Assembly (NCBI GenBank): GCA_022820805.1 | Contig: JAJEEV010000033.1 | Span: 59,398 to 123,397, forward strand | Length of the DNA: 64,000 nt | Source: Acidimicrobiia bacterium | GTDB taxonomy: Bacteria; Actinomycetota; Acidimicrobiia; Acidimicrobiales; Aldehydirespiratoraceae | Direction of reading: 5' to 3' | Part shown: in pieces, positions 52,885 to 62,432 of the stretch | How positions within the stretch are numbered: the first letter of the stretch is position 1 | How the letters are laid out: every line of letters begins with the position of its first letter | Translations under genes and position numbers: made by a program | The notes under the pieces: model-generated | What the model saw: the letters and a program-made list of their open reading frames with translations, nothing else | The model's database searches: none | What the model was told of the DNA's origin: nothing

Positions 52885-54243
52885 CTACTCGTCGCGGCGC
52901 CGGACCCTCATCTTGATCGCGGTCGTGCCGAGATCGAAGCTCTCGCGCAGCTTGCGCTCGATGTAGCGCAGGTACGTGCGGGGCAGCGTCCGGTTGGCGA
53001 ACAGCGTGAACGTGGGCGGGTCGGTGGCCACCTGCGTGGCGTACAGGATGCGGGCGCCCGCGGGCGCGGCCTGAGCCGCCTGGGCCGCCCGCACCACGTC
53101 GTTCACGCGCCGGGTGGGGATGCGGGTGCGGTACTCGGCGACCGCCTCGCTCAGCGACGGCCAGAGCCGGGTCACTCCCTTGCCGCTCAACGCGCTGATC
53201 CGCAGCACCGGCGGGCTCGCCAGGAAGCCCAGCCTGTCGTTGACCGCCTCCCCGAGATCGAGTCGGGCCTCGGTGCCGACCAGGTCCCACTTGTTGAGCA
53301 GCACCACGATCGGGCAGCCGGCGGCGTCTACGCGCTCAGCGAGGCGCTGGTCCTGATGGGTGACCCCCACCGTGGAGTCGATCACCAGCAGGGCCACGTC
53401 CGCGGAGTCCACCGCCCGCAGCGCCCGCACCAGCGAGTAGTACTCGGTGCCCGAGTCGATGCGGGCCCGGCGGCGCATCCCGGCGGTGTCGATGAAGCGC
53501 ACCGGCCCCTGCTCGGTCTCGATGAGGGTGTCGATGGCGTCGCGGGTGGTGCCGGGCAGGTCGTGCACGATGGCGCGCTCCTCCCCTATCAGCCGGTTGA
53601 ACAGCGTCGACTTGCCCGCGTTGGGCCGGCCCACCAGCACCACCGAGAACGCCTCGGCGGCCGCCTCGGCCAGCCCGCTGCCAGCCTGCCCGCCGGCCGT
53701 CGACTCGGTGCCGTCGCCGATCGGCGGGTCGGACCGGCGCTCCTCGTCGGCCTCGTCGAGGCGGGCCACGATCTCCTCGAGCAGGTCGCCGGTGCCCCGG
53801 CCGTGCAGCGCGCTCACCTGGTGGGGGGCGCCCAGTCCGAGCCCGAGCAGCTCCCAGACCGAGTCTGCCCCGCTGGGGTGGTCGACCTTGTTGGCCACCA
53901 CCAGCACGGGCACATCGGCGGAGTACAGCACCCGGGCCACCTGCTCGTCGTCGGCGGTCAGCCCCACCGAGGCGTCCACCACGAACAGCACCGCGTCGGC
54001 CTCGCGCACCGCCCGCTCCGCCTGGGCGCTGACCTTGGCGTCGAGCTCGTCGCCGCTCGCGCTCCAGCCGCCCGTGTCGAGCAGCGTGAAACGCCGGCCC
54101 TGCCACTCGGCCTGCACCGCCTTGCGGTCGCGGGTGACCCCGGGGCGCTCCTCCACTATGGCCTCGCGGCGCCCGAGGATCCGGTTCACCAGCGTCGACT
54201 TGCCGACGTTGGGGCGGCCCACCACGGCCACCACCGGGCTCAC
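52885..54243 (-). CDS. der: Ribosome-assembly GTPase Der (EngA)
   Basis: A 452-residue double GTPase. First G domain: 'VGRPNVGKSTLVNRILG', 'DTGGW', 'NKVD'. Second: 'VGRPNAGKSTLFNRLIG', 'DTAGM', 'NKWDL'; a C-terminal KH-like domain follows. GTG 54243 overlaps the stop of the radical SAM gene, which is the common neighbour in Gram-positive genomes. It acts in 50S subunit maturation. Confidence 0.95.
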   Translation of the reverse strand: MSPVVAVVGRPNVGKSTLVNRILGRREAIVEERPGVTRDRKAVQAEWQGRRFTLLDTGGWSASGDELDAKVSAQAERAVREADAVLFVVDASVGLTADDEQVARVLYSADVPVLVVANKVDHPSGADSVWELLGLGLGAPHQVSALHGRGTGDLLEEIVARLDEADEERRSDPPIGDGTESTAGGQAGSGLAEAAAEAFSVVLVGRPNAGKSTLFNRLIGEERAIVHDLPGTTRDAIDTLIETEQGPVRFIDTAGMRRRARIDSGTEYYSLVRALRAVDSADVALLVIDSTVGVTHQDQRLAERVDAAGCPIVVLLNKWDLVGTEARLDLGEAVNDRLGFLASPPVLRISALSGKGVTRLWPSLSEAVAEYRTRIPTRRVNDVVRAAQAAQAAPAGARILYATQVATDPPTFTLFANRTLPRTYLRYIERKLRESFDLGTTAIKMRVRRRDE

Positions 54244-55649
54244 GACGGCTCCAGCGCCAGCCGCAGCGCCCGGCCGTGGGTGGCGACCACCTCCACCGGG
54301 CGGGGAAGGTCCCCAACATCCATGCCGTCGAGGAATCGCCCCCGGCTGAGGCACACGTCGGGCAGCAGGTACCGGTCGCCCTCGGGCTCGCTCTCCAGGA
54401 CTCGCGCGACGTCTTCGCCGACCATCAGACCGGTCACTCCGATGTTCCCGCCGAAGAACCGGTTCTCGACCGGCACCACACGGGCGTCGGGGCGCCCGAG
54501 CGAGGCCACCAGCGGCGAGACGACGGCCGCTCCCAGGGTGCCCGACAGCACGGCGACGGCCGCGTCACGGGAGGGGCGCCGCCGCCCGAGCGACACCGCC
54601 ACCGGTGCGGCATCCGCGCCGGCGGCCACCGCCTCGGCCGCGGAGCCCTGGCGGGGCGCGCGGTAGCCGTCGGCGGGCGCGCCGTCCACCCAGGCGAAGA
54701 AGCCCGACCGCGGCGGCGTCGGCTCGTGGCCCTCCTCGCCGAACTCGGTCTCGAACGCCCGGGCCATGCCGATGCCGTCCTCGTGCATCTCGAAGCCCTC
54801 GTAGTGCTCCGCCGCCGGGAACCCGCGCCCGCACATCAGGTAGTACTCGTCGGCAACGAACGCCAGCCGGCGGCCCAGCACCCGCAGGAACACCGACTGC
54901 CAGCTCTCCACGAGGTCGACGACCGCAGCCGCCTCGGCCCGGGTGTGCAACCGCATCCGCGGCTGGCGGTTGTACCTCGACAGCCCGAGGGGCACCACGC
55001 ACAGCGAGCGCAGCTCCCAGAAGCGCTCGAGCACCCCCGCGAGGGTGTTGTCCAGCACGTCGCCGTCGTTGACGCCGGGACACACCACGACCTGCCCGTG
55101 GACCTCGATGCCGGCGTCGAGCAGCAGCCTCAGCCAGCGCAGCGACACCGCGCCCCGCCGGTTCTGGAGGATCGAGGCCCTCACGTCGGGGTCGGTGGCG
55201 TGGATCGACACGTACAGCGGCGACAGCCGCTCGGTGACCACCCGCTCGAAGTCGAGCTCGGTGAAGCGGGTCAGGGTGGTGAAGTTCCCGTACAGGAACG
55301 ACAGCCGGTAGTCGTCGTCCTTGAGGTACAGCGAGCGGCGCATTCCCTTGGGGAGCTGGTGCACGAAGCAGAACTCGCAGTGGTTGTCGCAGGTCTGCAC
55401 GCCGTCGAACACGGCCGCGTCGACCTCGGCACCCAGGGGCTCGCCCTCGCGCTTGCGCACGACCAGAGCGAACCGGTCGCCGGCGCGCTGCACCTCCAGG
55501 GGGACCTCGGCACCGTCGCTGAGCAGTTGCCAGCGGATCACGTCGCGGGGTGCCTCCCCGGCGATGGCCGCGACCTCGTCGCCGGGCATCAACCCGGCCC
55601 GCTCGGCCGGCGACCCGGACGCGACAGCCACGATCTGCGGACCGGCCAT
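54240..55649 (-). CDS. PDZ-radical SAM protein (DUF512 family)
   Basis: A 469-residue protein. The PDZ-like N-terminus is 'VASGSPAERAGLMPGDEVAAI'. The radical SAM [4Fe-4S] motif is 'CDNHCEFCFVHQLPKGMR', and the DUF512 C-terminal half contains 'RFFGGNIGVTGLMVGEDV'. Function of the family is unsettled. Conserved placement directly upstream of der suggests a role in translation or ribosome biology (inference). Confidence 0.92.
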   Translation of the reverse strand: MAGPQIVAVASGSPAERAGLMPGDEVAAIAGEAPRDVIRWQLLSDGAEVPLEVQRAGDRFALVVRKREGEPLGAEVDAAVFDGVQTCDNHCEFCFVHQLPKGMRRSLYLKDDDYRLSFLYGNFTTLTRFTELDFERVVTERLSPLYVSIHATDPDVRASILQNRRGAVSLRWLRLLLDAGIEVHGQVVVCPGVNDGDVLDNTLAGVLERFWELRSLCVVPLGLSRYNRQPRMRLHTRAEAAAVVDLVESWQSVFLRVLGRRLAFVADEYYLMCGRGFPAAEHYEGFEMHEDGIGMARAFETEFGEEGHEPTPPRSGFFAWVDGAPADGYRAPRQGSAAEAVAAGADAAPVAVSLGRRRPSRDAAVAVLSGTLGAAVVSPLVASLGRPDARVVPVENRFFGGNIGVTGLMVGEDVARVLESEPEGDRYLLPDVCLSRGRFLDGMDVGDLPRPVEVVATHGRALRLALEPS

Positions 55650-55713
55650 CGTCCAAGGCTACCGGCCAGCCATGGCGGGCCAGGCCACCCAGCACGACTG
55701 CCAAGCCTAGAAT

Positions 55714-55758
55714 TGCATGTTCAATCAGTTCTATGTATTTTACTGATATGTGCATGTT
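55714..55758. promoter_or_regulatory. AT-rich control region with direct and inverted repeats
   Basis: In the divergent spacer between the radical SAM gene and the pseudokinase gene, 'tgcatgtt' occurs at 55714 and 55751, and 'atcagt' (55724) is inverted as 'actgat' (55742). The patch is markedly AT-rich, as expected for promoters and regulator binding. Confidence 0.45.
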
Positions 55759-55812
55759 GTGGGTTCTATCGGGGTGGTGTGACAGCAATCGCTGGGGCAG
55801 CAGGGGACGACC

Positions 55813-57243
55813 GTGGCGATGGTGACCGTGAGCCGGGCCGGCGACCGCCTGATCGCGGTCAAGCAGGTCGCCTCCGGACGTGCCCGGGACCTCGAACGGG
55901 AGGCCGAGACGATCAAGCGGCTCGACCATCCCGGGCTCGTGCGCTTCGTCGGCCTGATCGAGACACCCGACGGCGGCCGGGCCCTTCACACCGAGTTCGT
56001 GAGCTCCGACACCTGGTCCACCCGACCGCTCAACGATCCCGCCGAGAGGGCTGCGGGACTGGCGGTGCTCGCGGGAGTGGTCGCCGACCTGCACGACCTG
56101 GGCGTGGCCCACGGCCAGCTCGACGCGACCCATGTGCTCCACGGCGACGGTGATCGGCCGGTGCTGTGCGGGTTGCGGCTGGCCGCGCCGGTCACTGCCG
56201 AGAACCGCCGAGACGACCTGGTCGCCCTGGCCGACCTCTGCCACCGTCCCGCTCTCGGTGAGGGACCACTTGTGGGGAAGCTGTCGGCGCTGGCCGATGC
56301 GGTGAGGGCAGGGCGGCTCGATGCCCGCGAGCTGGCCCGAAGGCTCGATCTGCTGCTGGACAAGCGGTCGGGCGCGCCTGGTCCGGTACGGCACGCCCGT
56401 GAGCGCACAGCCGGGCCCCGCCGGGAGAGATCCAAGCCCAGGGCGCTGGTGATCGTCGCAGCCGTGCTGGGCGCCTCGGCGGCCGTCCTGGCTGCAGGAG
56501 TCTGGAGTCGCAGCCAGGGAACGAGCGCACCAGCTACCATCACCGACCCGGCCAACACCGCGGCCGCCGCAGCCGGCTACCAGGCAGGCGGCCCGGACCC
56601 GCTCGGCGCAGCGATGTCCGCGGACGCCGCCGCGCCGAGCCCCTTCGGCACCGCGGCCGCAAAATCCGCTGCACACCCGACCGGCGCACCACAGGCCGAC
56701 GCACCACAGGCCGACGCCGATATCACCAGTGCCGACCCGGCCGGCCCGGCCGAGGCCTCGGGCTCAACGGCATATCTGTCGCCGATGGTGCCCGGCGGGG
56801 CCGCCCCCGGTTCCATGGCCAGACCGAGCATCCTCGCCGACGACGCCGGCACCACCGCCGGCCCCCACGCCAGCGAGCCGTTGCTGCCCCCGACTCTCAT
56901 CCCCGCACAGGCGCAACGACCCGAAGACACGGCCTCACATCAGCCGGGAGCGGTTCTGGAGCACGGCGGCAACCGCTATGGCGTGGGCACCGCCGGGGAC
57001 TTCGTGACGACAGGCGACTGGGACTGCGACGGTCGGCCGACACCGGCGATCATCCGTCCCAGCACCGGCCACGTGGTGCTGTTCGACACGTGGCCCGCCG
57101 CGGGCCAGAGCGTCGCCATGCCGGTGCGCTGGGAGGTGGACACCCCGACCGGCGCGGAGGCGGTCGCCCAAGGCCCCTGCGACCTGCTGAGGGTCTACAC
57201 GCCAGCCGGCTCCAGGCTCCTCGACCCGATGGAGAACCATTGA
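55813..57243 (+). CDS. Membrane pseudokinase with C-terminal repeat-like extracellular domain
   Basis: A 476-residue protein. Residues 1-185 resemble a Ser/Thr kinase domain: Lys in 'LIAVKQVA', Glu in 'LEREAETIKRLDHPGLV'. However, the catalytic loop is 'VAHGQLDATHVLHGD' (no HRD) and the DFG position reads 'CGLRLAA', so it should be catalytically dead. One transmembrane helix ('ALVIVAAVLGASAAVLAAGVW') follows, then a long Ala/Pro/Thr linker. The C-terminal 'GDWDCDGRPTPAIIRPSTGHVVLFDTWP' module resembles one blade of FG-GAP/VCBS-type repeats. Probably a signal-relay or scaffold protein. Confidence 0.75.
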   Translation: MAMVTVSRAGDRLIAVKQVASGRARDLEREAETIKRLDHPGLVRFVGLIETPDGGRALHTEFVSSDTWSTRPLNDPAERAAGLAVLAGVVADLHDLGVAHGQLDATHVLHGDGDRPVLCGLRLAAPVTAENRRDDLVALADLCHRPALGEGPLVGKLSALADAVRAGRLDARELARRLDLLLDKRSGAPGPVRHARERTAGPRRERSKPRALVIVAAVLGASAAVLAAGVWSRSQGTSAPATITDPANTAAAAAGYQAGGPDPLGAAMSADAAAPSPFGTAAAKSAAHPTGAPQADAPQADADITSADPAGPAEASGSTAYLSPMVPGGAAPGSMARPSILADDAGTTAGPHASEPLLPPTLIPAQAQRPEDTASHQPGAVLEHGGNRYGVGTAGDFVTTGDWDCDGRPTPAIIRPSTGHVVLFDTWPAAGQSVAMPVRWEVDTPTGAEAVAQGPCDLLRVYTPAGSRLLDPMENH

Positions 57244-57275
57244 GCCGGCCCGGCTCGGGCCAGACCCAGGCCGGC

Positions 57276-57980
57276 CTACGGAACCCGGGGAAGGTGCCCG
57301 CTGCGTCTGGCGCCCAGGATGGCCGCCGCCGCGGTCGCCGCCGTCTCGGCTCTCATCACGTGGGGTCCCAACCCCACATGGGCCTCCACTGCGGCCAGCT
57401 CTGCGTCGGCCCACCCGCCCTCGGGGCCGACCAGCAGGAAGTTCTCGCCCTCGGCCAGGGGACGGCCCACCGAGACCGCCAGGGCCGCGCCGGCCAGGTC
57501 GAGCTCGCCGAAGGCCCCCAACGGGTCGACCTGCGGCAGCCACGCACGGCGGCACTGCATGACCGCCTCGCGGGCCACCCGCCGCCAGCGATCGGCCTGC
57601 CGGGCCGCCTTGTCGCCGTCCCAGCGCACCACGGACCGCTCGGCCACAAACGGTGCGATCCGGTCGACTCCCAGCTCGGTGAGCTTCTGCACCACCGTCT
57701 CCGAGCGCCCGCCCTTGAGCACCGCGAAACCCACCGCGACCTCCACATCCGGCGCCGCGACCGAGACCACGTCACCGTCGGGCTCGATGGCCGCGCCGAA
57801 GCGGCAGAACCGCCAGCGCCCAGCCCCGTCGCCGACGGTCAGCGGATCTCCGGGGCGCAGCCGCAGCACCCGCTCCAGATGATGGCGGTCGTCGCCGGAC
57901 AGCTCCGGCGCGTCCACATCGTCGACCAGGGCATGCGGTCCGGGCCGGCCGCCCCCCGCGACCGATGCCAGCCCGCTCAC
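57276..57980 (-). CDS. rsmE: 16S rRNA (m3U1498) methyltransferase RsmE
   Basis: A 234-residue SPOUT methyltransferase. 'HLERVLRLRPGD' belongs to the PUA-like N-terminus, 'QKLTELGVDRIAPFV' is a family landmark, and the knotted SAM site shows 'LLVGPEGGWADAEL' and 'VMRAETAATAA'. Overlaps dnaJ by 4 bp, in the usual dnaJ-rsmE order. It methylates U1498 of 16S rRNA. Confidence 0.93.
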   Translation of the reverse strand: MSGLASVAGGGRPGPHALVDDVDAPELSGDDRHHLERVLRLRPGDPLTVGDGAGRWRFCRFGAAIEPDGDVVSVAAPDVEVAVGFAVLKGGRSETVVQKLTELGVDRIAPFVAERSVVRWDGDKAARQADRWRRVAREAVMQCRRAWLPQVDPLGAFGELDLAGAALAVSVGRPLAEGENFLLVGPEGGWADAELAAVEAHVGLGPHVMRAETAATAAAAILGARRSGHLPRVP

Positions 57981-59095
57981 CGGAACGCGGTGCGGATCCG
58001 GCCCAGCAGGCCCTCGCTCTCCTCGGCGACCTCCTCGCCCCGCAGCTCGGCCAGCCGCCGCACCAGCTCCTCCTGCTCGTCGGTGAGGTCGTCGGGCACG
58101 TCGACCACCAGCCGGATCAGCAGGTCGCCGCGGCCCCGGCTCCGCACATGGGGCACGCCCCGGCCCCGCAGGCGCAGCACCGCGCCCGTCTCGGTGCCCC
58201 GAGCAATGGCAATGGTCTCGGTGCCGTCGAGCGTCTCGTACTCGAGGCGCGCCCCCAGCGCGGCCTGCGTGAACGGCACGTGCAGCTCGTGCACCAGGTC
58301 GCTGCCGTCGCGGTGGAAGCGCGGGTGGGGCCGCACCCTGGTGTGGACGTACAGGTCGCCGTGGGCGCCGCCGCGGGGCCCGGCCGCTCCCCTGCCGCTG
58401 AGCCGCAGCGTGGTCCCGTCATCGACCCCCACCGGCACCTGGACGCTGTAGGTGCGCCGCTCGAGCCTCCGCCCGTGACCGTCGCACTCGCCGCACGGCT
58501 GCTCGATCATCTCGCCCAGGCCGCCGCAGCGGTCGCACGCGCCGGCGGTCACCATCTGGCCCAGCATCGACTGGCGCACCTGGCGGACCTGGCCCGAGCC
58601 GCCGCACTGCGAGCACCGCACCGGCGAGGTCCCGGCCTCGGCGCCGCTGCCGTCGCAGGACTCGCAACGCACCGCGGTGCGCACGCTCACCTCCCGCTCG
58701 GCACCGAACACCACATCGCTGAGCTCGAGGTCGACGTGGGTCTCAAGATCCTCGCCGGGAGGCGGCCCGTGGTGGCGCGGCGACGAGCCGAAGCCCCCGA
58801 AGGGCGAGTCGGCGCCGAAGAAGGCGTCGAAGATGCTGCCCAGCCCCCCGCCGAAGGGATCGGCGGCCCGGGCCGCGCCCGGGTCGTCGGTTCCGAAGCG
58901 GTCGTACCGCGAGCGCCGCTCGGGATCCGACAGCACCTCGTAGGCCGCGCTCACCTCCTTGAAGCGAGCCTCGGCCTCGGGATCGCCGGGGTTGGCGTCG
59001 GGATGGTACCGGCGGGCCATCTTGCGGTAGGCCCGCTTCAGTTCCTCATCGGTGGCGTCACGCGCCACGTCGAGAGTCTCGTAATGGTCCGCCAT
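57977..59095 (-). CDS. dnaJ: Chaperone DnaJ
   Basis: 372 residues: a J domain with HPD ('RRYHPDANPGD'), a Gly/Phe-rich region ('FGADSPFGGFG'), four zinc CxxCxGxG repeats ('CESCDGSG', 'CSQCGGSG', 'CDRCGGLG', 'CGECDGHG') and the C-terminal client domains. It stimulates DnaK. It lies 47 bp downstream of hrcA, the standard heat-shock pairing. Confidence 0.95.
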   Translation of the reverse strand: MADHYETLDVARDATDEELKRAYRKMARRYHPDANPGDPEAEARFKEVSAAYEVLSDPERRSRYDRFGTDDPGAARAADPFGGGLGSIFDAFFGADSPFGGFGSSPRHHGPPPGEDLETHVDLELSDVVFGAEREVSVRTAVRCESCDGSGAEAGTSPVRCSQCGGSGQVRQVRQSMLGQMVTAGACDRCGGLGEMIEQPCGECDGHGRRLERRTYSVQVPVGVDDGTTLRLSGRGAAGPRGGAHGDLYVHTRVRPHPRFHRDGSDLVHELHVPFTQAALGARLEYETLDGTETIAIARGTETGAVLRLRGRGVPHVRSRGRGDLLIRLVVDVPDDLTDEQEELVRRLAELRGEEVAEESEGLLGRIRTAFR

Positions 59096-59142
59096 CTACG
59101 ACTCGTCCAGTGCTGGCACGACCCGGCCGCTAGCGGCCATCT

Positions 59143-60135
59143 CTACGATTCGCCGAGGGCGTGTCCAAGCCGGCGGCTGACCGCGGCGACCGCCGACAGC
59201 GCCTGCGGATAGTCCATCCTCGTGGGCCCGATGACGCCGATGGTCCCGCCGTCGCCGCCGTCGGTGCTGTAGGGCGCTAGCACCAGCGAGCAGTCCACCA
59301 GCGAAGGCACGCCCGTCTCCTCGCCGATGGCCACCCGCAGACCCCGATCGAGCACCCTGCGCATCAGCGTGACCACCACGAGCTGCTTCTCCAGCACCCC
59401 GAGCACCTCGCTCAGCTGCTCCACCGCGTCGAAGGCGGCGGCCAGCTTGGAGGTTCCCCCCACGAACACCTCGTGATGGGCCCGGGCCTCCCGCAGCGCG
59501 GCGAGGGCCGCCGCCAGCAGCTTGTCGTCGGGCTCGTCGCAGTCGTCGACATCGGCCAGGGTCCGGCCGACCACCCGCCGGGCCAGCCGCTGGGACGCGT
59601 CGGCCACCACCTCGGGGGCAGTGTCGACCGGCACGTCGACGGTCCGCTTCTCGACGACGCCGTTGGACATGACCGCGACCACCATCACCGTCCCCGACGC
59701 CAGATCCACGAGCTGGGCGGAGCGGACGGTGGCCGCCGCGGGGCTGGGCGCCACCACCACCGCGGTCCAGTCGGTCAGATCCGACAGCAGCCCGGTCGTG
59801 TCGCTCAGCATCGACTCGAACCCGCCGTGGGAGACCGCGAAGAACTCGTTCACCTGCCGGCTGTCGACCGCGTCGAGGGTGGGCGCGGGCGAGCGCCGGC
59901 GCCACTGATCCACGAAGAACCGGTACCCCTTGACGGTGGGCACCCGGCCCGCGCTGGTGTGGGGCTGGACCAGGTACTGCTGGTCGGACAGCGCGGCCAT
60001 CTCGCTGCGCACCGTGGCCGGCGACGCCTCGACGCCGGGCGAGCGGGCCACCCGGGCCGAGCCCACCGGCTGGGCGGTGCTGATGTACTCCTGCACGACG
60101 GCGTAGAGGATGGCCGCCTTGCGGTCGTCGAGCAT
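59143..60135 (-). CDS. hrcA: Heat-inducible repressor HrcA
   Basis: 330 residues with an N-terminal winged helix ('ILYAVVQEYISTAQPVGSARVA', 'SPATVRSEMAALSDQQYL') and the GAF-like dimerisation domain. It represses heat-shock genes by binding CIRCE elements. I see no CIRCE consensus before hrcA, where only 10 bp separate it from lepA, so its own transcription may come from upstream. Confidence 0.93.
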   Translation of the reverse strand: MLDDRKAAILYAVVQEYISTAQPVGSARVARSPGVEASPATVRSEMAALSDQQYLVQPHTSAGRVPTVKGYRFFVDQWRRRSPAPTLDAVDSRQVNEFFAVSHGGFESMLSDTTGLLSDLTDWTAVVVAPSPAAATVRSAQLVDLASGTVMVVAVMSNGVVEKRTVDVPVDTAPEVVADASQRLARRVVGRTLADVDDCDEPDDKLLAAALAALREARAHHEVFVGGTSKLAAAFDAVEQLSEVLGVLEKQLVVVTLMRRVLDRGLRVAIGEETGVPSLVDCSLVLAPYSTDGGDGGTIGVIGPTRMDYPQALSAVAAVSRRLGHALGES

Positions 60136-60145
60136 GGAGCAGATG

Positions 60146-61930
60146 CTACCCGTCCAGCGTGAGCGCCGAGATGAAGGCCTCCTGGGGGATGTCGACCCGC
60201 CCGATGCTCTTCATCCGCTTCTTGCCCTGCTTCTGCTTCTCGAGGAGCTTGCGCTTGCGGGTGACGTCGCCGCCGTAGAGCTTGGCCGTGACGTCCTTGC
60301 GGTACGCCTTGACCGTCTCGCGGGCGATGATGCGCCCGCCGATGGCGGCCTGGATGGGCACCTCGAACTGCTGGCGGGGAATCAGCTCCCGCAAGCGGCC
60401 CACCATGGCCCGGCCGTAGGTGTAGGCCTTCTCGCGGTGCACGACGGTGGAGAAGGCGTCCACCGGCACCCCCTGCAGCAGGACGTCCACCTTCACCAGG
60501 TCGGCGACGTCGTAGCCGGCGGGCTCGTAGTCGAGGCTGGCGTAGCCCTGGGTGCGGCTCTTGAGCTGGTCGAAGAAGTCGATGACCACCTCGGCCAGCG
60601 GCAGCCGGTAGCGCAGCTCGACCCGCTCCGGCGACAGGTACTCCAGGCGGTCGAGGTCGCCCCGCCGGGACTGGCACAGCTCCATGAGCGTGCCCGTGTA
60701 GTCGGTGGGCGTGATCAGCGCCACCATCAGGTACGGCTCGGCCACCGCCTCGATCTGGGCGGCCGGGGGCATGTCGGACGGGTTGGACACCGGCACCGTC
60801 TCGCCGCCGGTCAGCGTCACCCGGTACTCCACCGACGGGGCCGTGGAGATAAGCGCCAGGTCGAACTCGCGCTCGAGCCGCTCCCGGACGATCTCCATGT
60901 GCAGCAGGCCCAGGAACCCGCAACGGAACCCGAAGCCGAGCGCTCCGGAGGTCTCGGGCTCGTAGGTGAAGCCGGCGTCGTTGAGGCGCAGCTTCGACAG
61001 GGCGGCCCGCAGGTTGGTGAAGTCGTCGCCCTCTGTGGGGTAGAGGCCCGAGAACACCATCGGCTTGGGCTCGGAGTAGCCCTCCAGCGGCACCGCCGCG
61101 GGACGGGACTCGTCGGTGACGGTCTCGCCGGAGCGGGCCTCGCCCACATCCTTGATGCCGGCGATCAGGTAGCCGGTCTCGCCGGGGCCGAGACGCTCGA
61201 CGACCTCGTTGGCCGGGGTGCGCACCCCCACCTCGTCGGCGGTGTGGACCGTGCCGGCCTGCATGAAACGAACCCGCGCCTCGGCGGTGAGCACGCCGTT
61301 GACGACCCGCACCGAAGAGACCACCCCCCGGTACTGGTCGAAGTGCGAGTCGAAGATGAGCGCCTGCAACGGCTCGTCGGCCGATCCCTGGGGCGGCGGG
61401 GTGCGCTCGACCACCGCGTCGAGCAGCTCGGCCACCCCGTCGCCGGTCTTGGCCGAGATGCGCAGCACGTCGGCCGCGTCGATCCCGAGGACCCGCTCGA
61501 TCTCCTCGGCGCAGCGGTCGGGCTCGGCCGCGGGCAGGTCGATCTTGTTGACCACGGCCACCACGTCGAGGTCGCCCTCCATGGCCTGGTAGCAGTTGGC
61601 CAGGGTCTGGGCCTCGATGCCCTGCGCCGCGTCCACCACCAGGATCACCGACTCGCAGGCGGCCAGCGAGCGGCTCACCTCGTAGCTGAAGTCGACGTGG
61701 CCCGGCGTGTCGATCAGGTTGATCACGTGGTCGCGCCAGTTGAGCCTCACCGACTGGAGCTTGATGGTGATGCCGCGCTCGCGTTCGAGGTCCATCGAGT
61801 CGAGGTACTGCTCGCGCATCTCCCGTGCGTCCACCGCGCCGGTCAGCTCCAGCATGCGGTCAGCCAGGGTGGACTTGCCGTGGTCGATGTGGGCGATGAT
61901 CGACGTGTTGCGGATGCGGTGCAGGTCCAT
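60146..61930 (-). CDS. lepA: Translation factor LepA (EF4)
   Basis: 594 residues from ATG 61930 ([27 protein letters not shown]), the normal length; the ORF track starts at 62020. GTPase motifs are 'AHIDHGKST', 'DTPGHVDF' and 'NKID'. The LepA-specific C-terminal domain ends in '[12 protein letters not shown]'. It back-translocates or remodels stalled ribosomes. Divergent from rpsT. Confidence 0.96.
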   Translation of the reverse strand: MDLHRIRNTSIIAHIDHGKSTLADRMLELTGAVDAREMREQYLDSMDLERERGITIKLQSVRLNWRDHVINLIDTPGHVDFSYEVSRSLAACESVILVVDAAQGIEAQTLANCYQAMEGDLDVVAVVNKIDLPAAEPDRCAEEIERVLGIDAADVLRISAKTGDGVAELLDAVVERTPPPQGSADEPLQALIFDSHFDQYRGVVSSVRVVNGVLTAEARVRFMQAGTVHTADEVGVRTPANEVVERLGPGETGYLIAGIKDVGEARSGETVTDESRPAAVPLEGYSEPKPMVFSGLYPTEGDDFTNLRAALSKLRLNDAGFTYEPETSGALGFGFRCGFLGLLHMEIVRERLEREFDLALISTAPSVEYRVTLTGGETVPVSNPSDMPPAAQIEAVAEPYLMVALITPTDYTGTLMELCQSRRGDLDRLEYLSPERVELRYRLPLAEVVIDFFDQLKSRTQGYASLDYEPAGYDVADLVKVDVLLQGVPVDAFSTVVHREKAYTYGRAMVGRLRELIPRQQFEVPIQAAIGGRIIARETVKAYRKDVTAKLYGGDVTRKRKLLEKQKQGKKRMKSIGRVDIPQEAFISALTLDG

Positions 61931-62122
61931 GGGATTCTCGATCAGGCGGCGCCGGCGGCGTCCGGTGCAGGTCCGCACGGCTCCGTTCGGCTCGGATCCG
62001 GCACCTGAGGGGCACCCCAAAGGCTAGCGACGCGTCCCCGGGGTGCCGCGGTGCGACGGCCCGGCCGCGGCGGTAGCCTCGTCGGTCGGCCTCCATGGCC
62101 CCCAGGCGACCGGCAGGTGATC

Positions 62123-62401
62123 GTGGCCAACATCAAGTCCCAGATCAAGCGCAACCGGCAGAACGAGAAGCGCCGGCTCCGCAACCGGGCTGTCCGCTCG
62201 GAGATCAACACCCGGACCCGCGCCGCCCTCGACGCCGCCGAGCACGGCGACGAGACCTCGGATGAGTCGCTGCGGCTCGCGGTGCAGCGCATCGACAAGG
62301 CCGCGGCCAAGGGCGTCATCCACAAGAACACCGCCGCCCGCCGCAAGAGCCGCCTCGTCCGCGAGATCCAGAGCCTCCAGGCCGACGTCGCCGACGACTA
62401 G
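62123..62401 (+). CDS. rpsT: Ribosomal protein S20
   Basis: 92 residues from GTG 62123 (VANIKSQIKRNRQNEKRRLRNR). The basic helical 'AAAKGVIHKNTAARRKSRL' C-terminal region is diagnostic. The ORF track's ATG-like start at 62051 is too far upstream. It is convergent with holA and divergent from lepA, the usual gene neighbourhood. Confidence 0.95.
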   Translation: MANIKSQIKRNRQNEKRRLRNRAVRSEINTRTRAALDAAEHGDETSDESLRLAVQRIDKAAAKGVIHKNTAARRKSRLVREIQSLQADVADD

Positions 62402-62432
62402 CGCCGGGGACTCGCCCCCGCCGCAGCGGTGA

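Noticed and set aside
60136-60145. CIRCE element before hrcA
   Set aside because: Only 10 bp separate lepA and hrcA and no TTAGCACTC-type inverted repeat was seen nearby.
60110-62008. 632-residue plus-strand ORF
   Set aside because: Exact antisense of lepA; Gly/Val/His-rich shadow.
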